Positions 6,387 to 7,826 of a stretch of 7,826 nt of DNA are shown here, one piece after another; the first letter of the stretch is position 1; every line of letters begins with the position of its first letter. Source of the DNA: Sedimentisphaerales bacterium (GTDB taxonomy: Bacteria; Planctomycetota; Phycisphaerae; Sedimentisphaerales; SM23-30); NCBI GenBank assembly GCA_030640865.1, contig DAOWIP010000523.1:1-7826 (forward strand). Direction: 5' to 3'. The position numbers and the translations under genes were made by a program. The notes beneath the pieces were generated by a model. The model did no database searches and was not told the DNA's origin. It saw only the letters and a program-made list of their open reading frames with translations.

Positions 6387-7742
6387 ATGAACAGGAATAG
6401 TCTCAATATTGTTATCACCAATTCGCACGCCGATAATCGCGGGGACGAAGCCGCCCAGAGAAGCATGATAAATGTTCTCAGAGGGTTGATCCCCAATGCG
6501 AGTTTCAGCGTTTTAACCGCATCACCCACAGGACTTCAACTTCAGAAAGATGTTGAAGTTATCAGAATTTTTTCTGCTTACGACAAAAAATTTCCTTTCG
6601 TGATTTTCCCGTTTGTTTTTTTGTATGTTCTCTTGCGAGCGCTGAGACTTGACACCCGTTTCCTGATCCATAAATTTGTGATCTTTAAGGCGTTGGCAAG
6701 GACAGCCCGCGCCGATCTGGTCATTTCCGCGCCCGGCGGGCCGTATTTCGGGGACCTGTACCGCAGACACGAGATCGGCGAGCATCTGTTGAACATATTT
6801 GTCGCCAAATTATTTAAAAAGCCGGTGATGATCTACGGCCCCTCTATGGGGCCTTTTCAGATACGATGGCGAAATGTGCTGCGCCGCTATCTTCTTAATA
6901 AGGTGGAAATTATTTCATTGCGCGACTCTGTTTCACATGAATATTTAAAAACGCTCAAGCTGACGAAACCTCTCGTTTATGCGACGGCGGATTCGGCCTT
7001 TCAGGACCGTATCGAACCGGACCGTTCACGTATTACGGAGATTATGATTGCGGAGAAGATTATTTCTTCCGACGAATCCGAATCGTCGCCGCGGCCGCTG
7101 ATCGGCATAACGCCCACCGGCGCCCGTTGGAACTTCCGTGATTCCGCACACCCGCAAAAAGATGAGGCGGATTACATCGCGTTAATGGCCCGCTCCGTGG
7201 ATCACATCATCAATACATATAACGCAACGGTTGTCTTTTTTCCACAGCTCTATGGCCGCGGCAGTGATCTGCCCCTTATACAGCGGATCGTCGAACAGGT
7301 GCGGGCGAAATGTTACATCAGAATCTTGTCGAACAAATTGGATTCCGAAGTGCAGCAGGCCGTTATTTCGCGTATGGACCTTATGATCGGCAATCGTTAT
7401 CACTCGGTTATATTCGCGCTTAAGGGCCTGGTCCCCACCGTTTGTATAGCGTATGAGCACAAGTCTGTTGGCGTTATGAAGGCTCTTAAAATGGACAAGC
7501 TGCTCGTTGAGATAAAAGACCTGACTTATGAAACACTCACTGACAGGATAAACCAGGCCTGGAAAGAACGCGCCGCCGTCAAATTACAACTGGAAACACA
7601 GGTGGAAATCCTGCGAAAACGCGCATTTATGAACTCCGTACTGACCGAGGCCCTGGTCAATTGTTCCCTCGAAAACAATACCGGCAAAGATCGGCTGCGA
7701 AAAGAAATCGACGATCTTACACAACATTACGGTCTGAATTGA
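6387..7742 (+). CDS. Polysaccharide pyruvyl transferase family protein (WcaK/CsaB-like)
   Basis: This 451-residue cytoplasmic protein matches the pyruvyl transferase family, whose members put a ketal-linked pyruvate from phosphoenolpyruvate onto sugar residues of surface polysaccharides. Visible landmarks are the N-terminal Rossmann-like segment IVITNSHADNRGDEA (8-22), APGGPYFGD (115-123), IYGPSMGPF (149-157), ISLRDSVS (176-183), ATADSAF (199-205), the second-domain start LIGITPTG (238-245), VVFFPQLYG (282-290), and GNRYHSVIFA (335-344) followed by YEHKS (356-360), the family's conserved basic/His region. Residues about 394-445 form a charged, probably helical tail with coiled-coil character. 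Start choice: ATG 6387 is preceded by GGAACGGG; the overlapping ATG at 6383 is in a frame that stops after five codons. The acceptor sugar is unknown. Together with the methyltransferase and the FrhB-like gene it suggests a surface-glycan modification locus. Confidence 0.9.
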   Translation: MNRNSLNIVITNSHADNRGDEAAQRSMINVLRGLIPNASFSVLTASPTGLQLQKDVEVIRIFSAYDKKFPFVIFPFVFLYVLLRALRLDTRFLIHKFVIFKALARTARADLVISAPGGPYFGDLYRRHEIGEHLLNIFVAKLFKKPVMIYGPSMGPFQIRWRNVLRRYLLNKVEIISLRDSVSHEYLKTLKLTKPLVYATADSAFQDRIEPDRSRITEIMIAEKIISSDESESSPRPLIGITPTGARWNFRDSAHPQKDEADYIALMARSVDHIINTYNATVVFFPQLYGRGSDLPLIQRIVEQVRAKCYIRILSNKLDSEVQQAVISRMDLMIGNRYHSVIFALKGLVPTVCIAYEHKSVGVMKALKMDKLLVEIKDLTYETLTDRINQAWKERAAVKLQLETQVEILRKRAFMNSVLTEALVNCSLENNTGKDRLRKEIDDLTQHYGLN

Positions 7743-7826
7743 CGCGAGCAACAGTCGCTGTTCATTTCAGTTTTTGGCCGGAAATATTTTTTCGATGACG
7801 TATTAAATCGGCCCCTCCCAGAATCA
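7743..7826. other. Right-edge tail without a supported gene
   Basis: The last 84 bp contain a weak hairpin (AACAG 7750-7754 with CTGTT 7758-7762) and a T-run at 7771-7775, too far from the stem to be a convincing terminator. On the minus strand a frame is open from the window edge to a TGA at 7762-7764 (20 codons beginning ILGGADLIRH). It could be the C-terminus of a convergent gene, but it is too short to judge. Confidence 0.3.

Noticed and set aside
7750..7775. Possible intrinsic terminator after the pyruvyl transferase
   Set aside because: The stem has five pairs with a three-base loop, and the T-run starts 8 nt after it, so it does not fit an intrinsic terminator.
7762..7826. C-terminus of a convergent minus-strand gene
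   Set aside because: Only 20 codons are inside the window and no family motif can be seen; a chance open frame is as likely.

Overview
The window looks like a piece of a planctomycete chromosome, probably Phycisphaerae/Sedimentisphaerales-like. This placement is an inference. It rests on a secreted beta-helix protein that ends in a single dockerin-like repeat (DINRDGIVNMLDLAELSADWL type), two lipoprotein phosphatases, mixed GC content and loosely packed genes on both strands. No rRNA, tRNA, CRISPR array, transposase or phage gene is visible.

Layout. (1) Positions 1-2235, minus strand: two genes in tandem. A PAP2-family phosphatase with a lipoprotein signal is followed 53 bp later by an alkaline-phosphatase-superfamily phosphodiesterase lipoprotein, whose C-terminus lies beyond the left edge. 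(2) Positions 2236-2454: a divergent intergenic region with an 11/12 inverted repeat, a terminator-like hairpin and a sigma70-like promoter facing right. (3) Positions 2455-3804, plus strand: an FrhB-type iron-sulfur oxidoreductase with a TTG start. (4) Positions 3820-5361, minus strand: a secreted beta-helix/dockerin protein, convergent with the FrhB gene, behind an almost perfect extended -10 promoter. (5) Positions 5615-7742, plus strand: a SAM-dependent methyltransferase and a polysaccharide pyruvyl transferase, separated by a 121 bp spacer that is mostly one long imperfect hairpin. The last 84 bp hold no gene I can support.

How the genes may work together. FrhB-like proteins, small type-11 methyltransferases and WcaK/CsaB-type pyruvyl transferases commonly occur in surface-polysaccharide loci. 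The plus-strand genes are therefore best read as the edge of an exopolysaccharide or glycan-modification cluster, into which an oppositely oriented cell-surface protein gene is intercalated. The two minus-strand phosphatases could act one after the other on a phosphodiester or lipid-phosphate substrate in the envelope, but nothing in the sequence fixes the substrate. I see no clearly new multi-gene system. The best leads are the PAP2 protein with a substituted motif-1 arginine, the compositional mosaic and cysteine ladder of the beta-helix gene, its strong promoter, and the long hairpin before the pyruvyl transferase.
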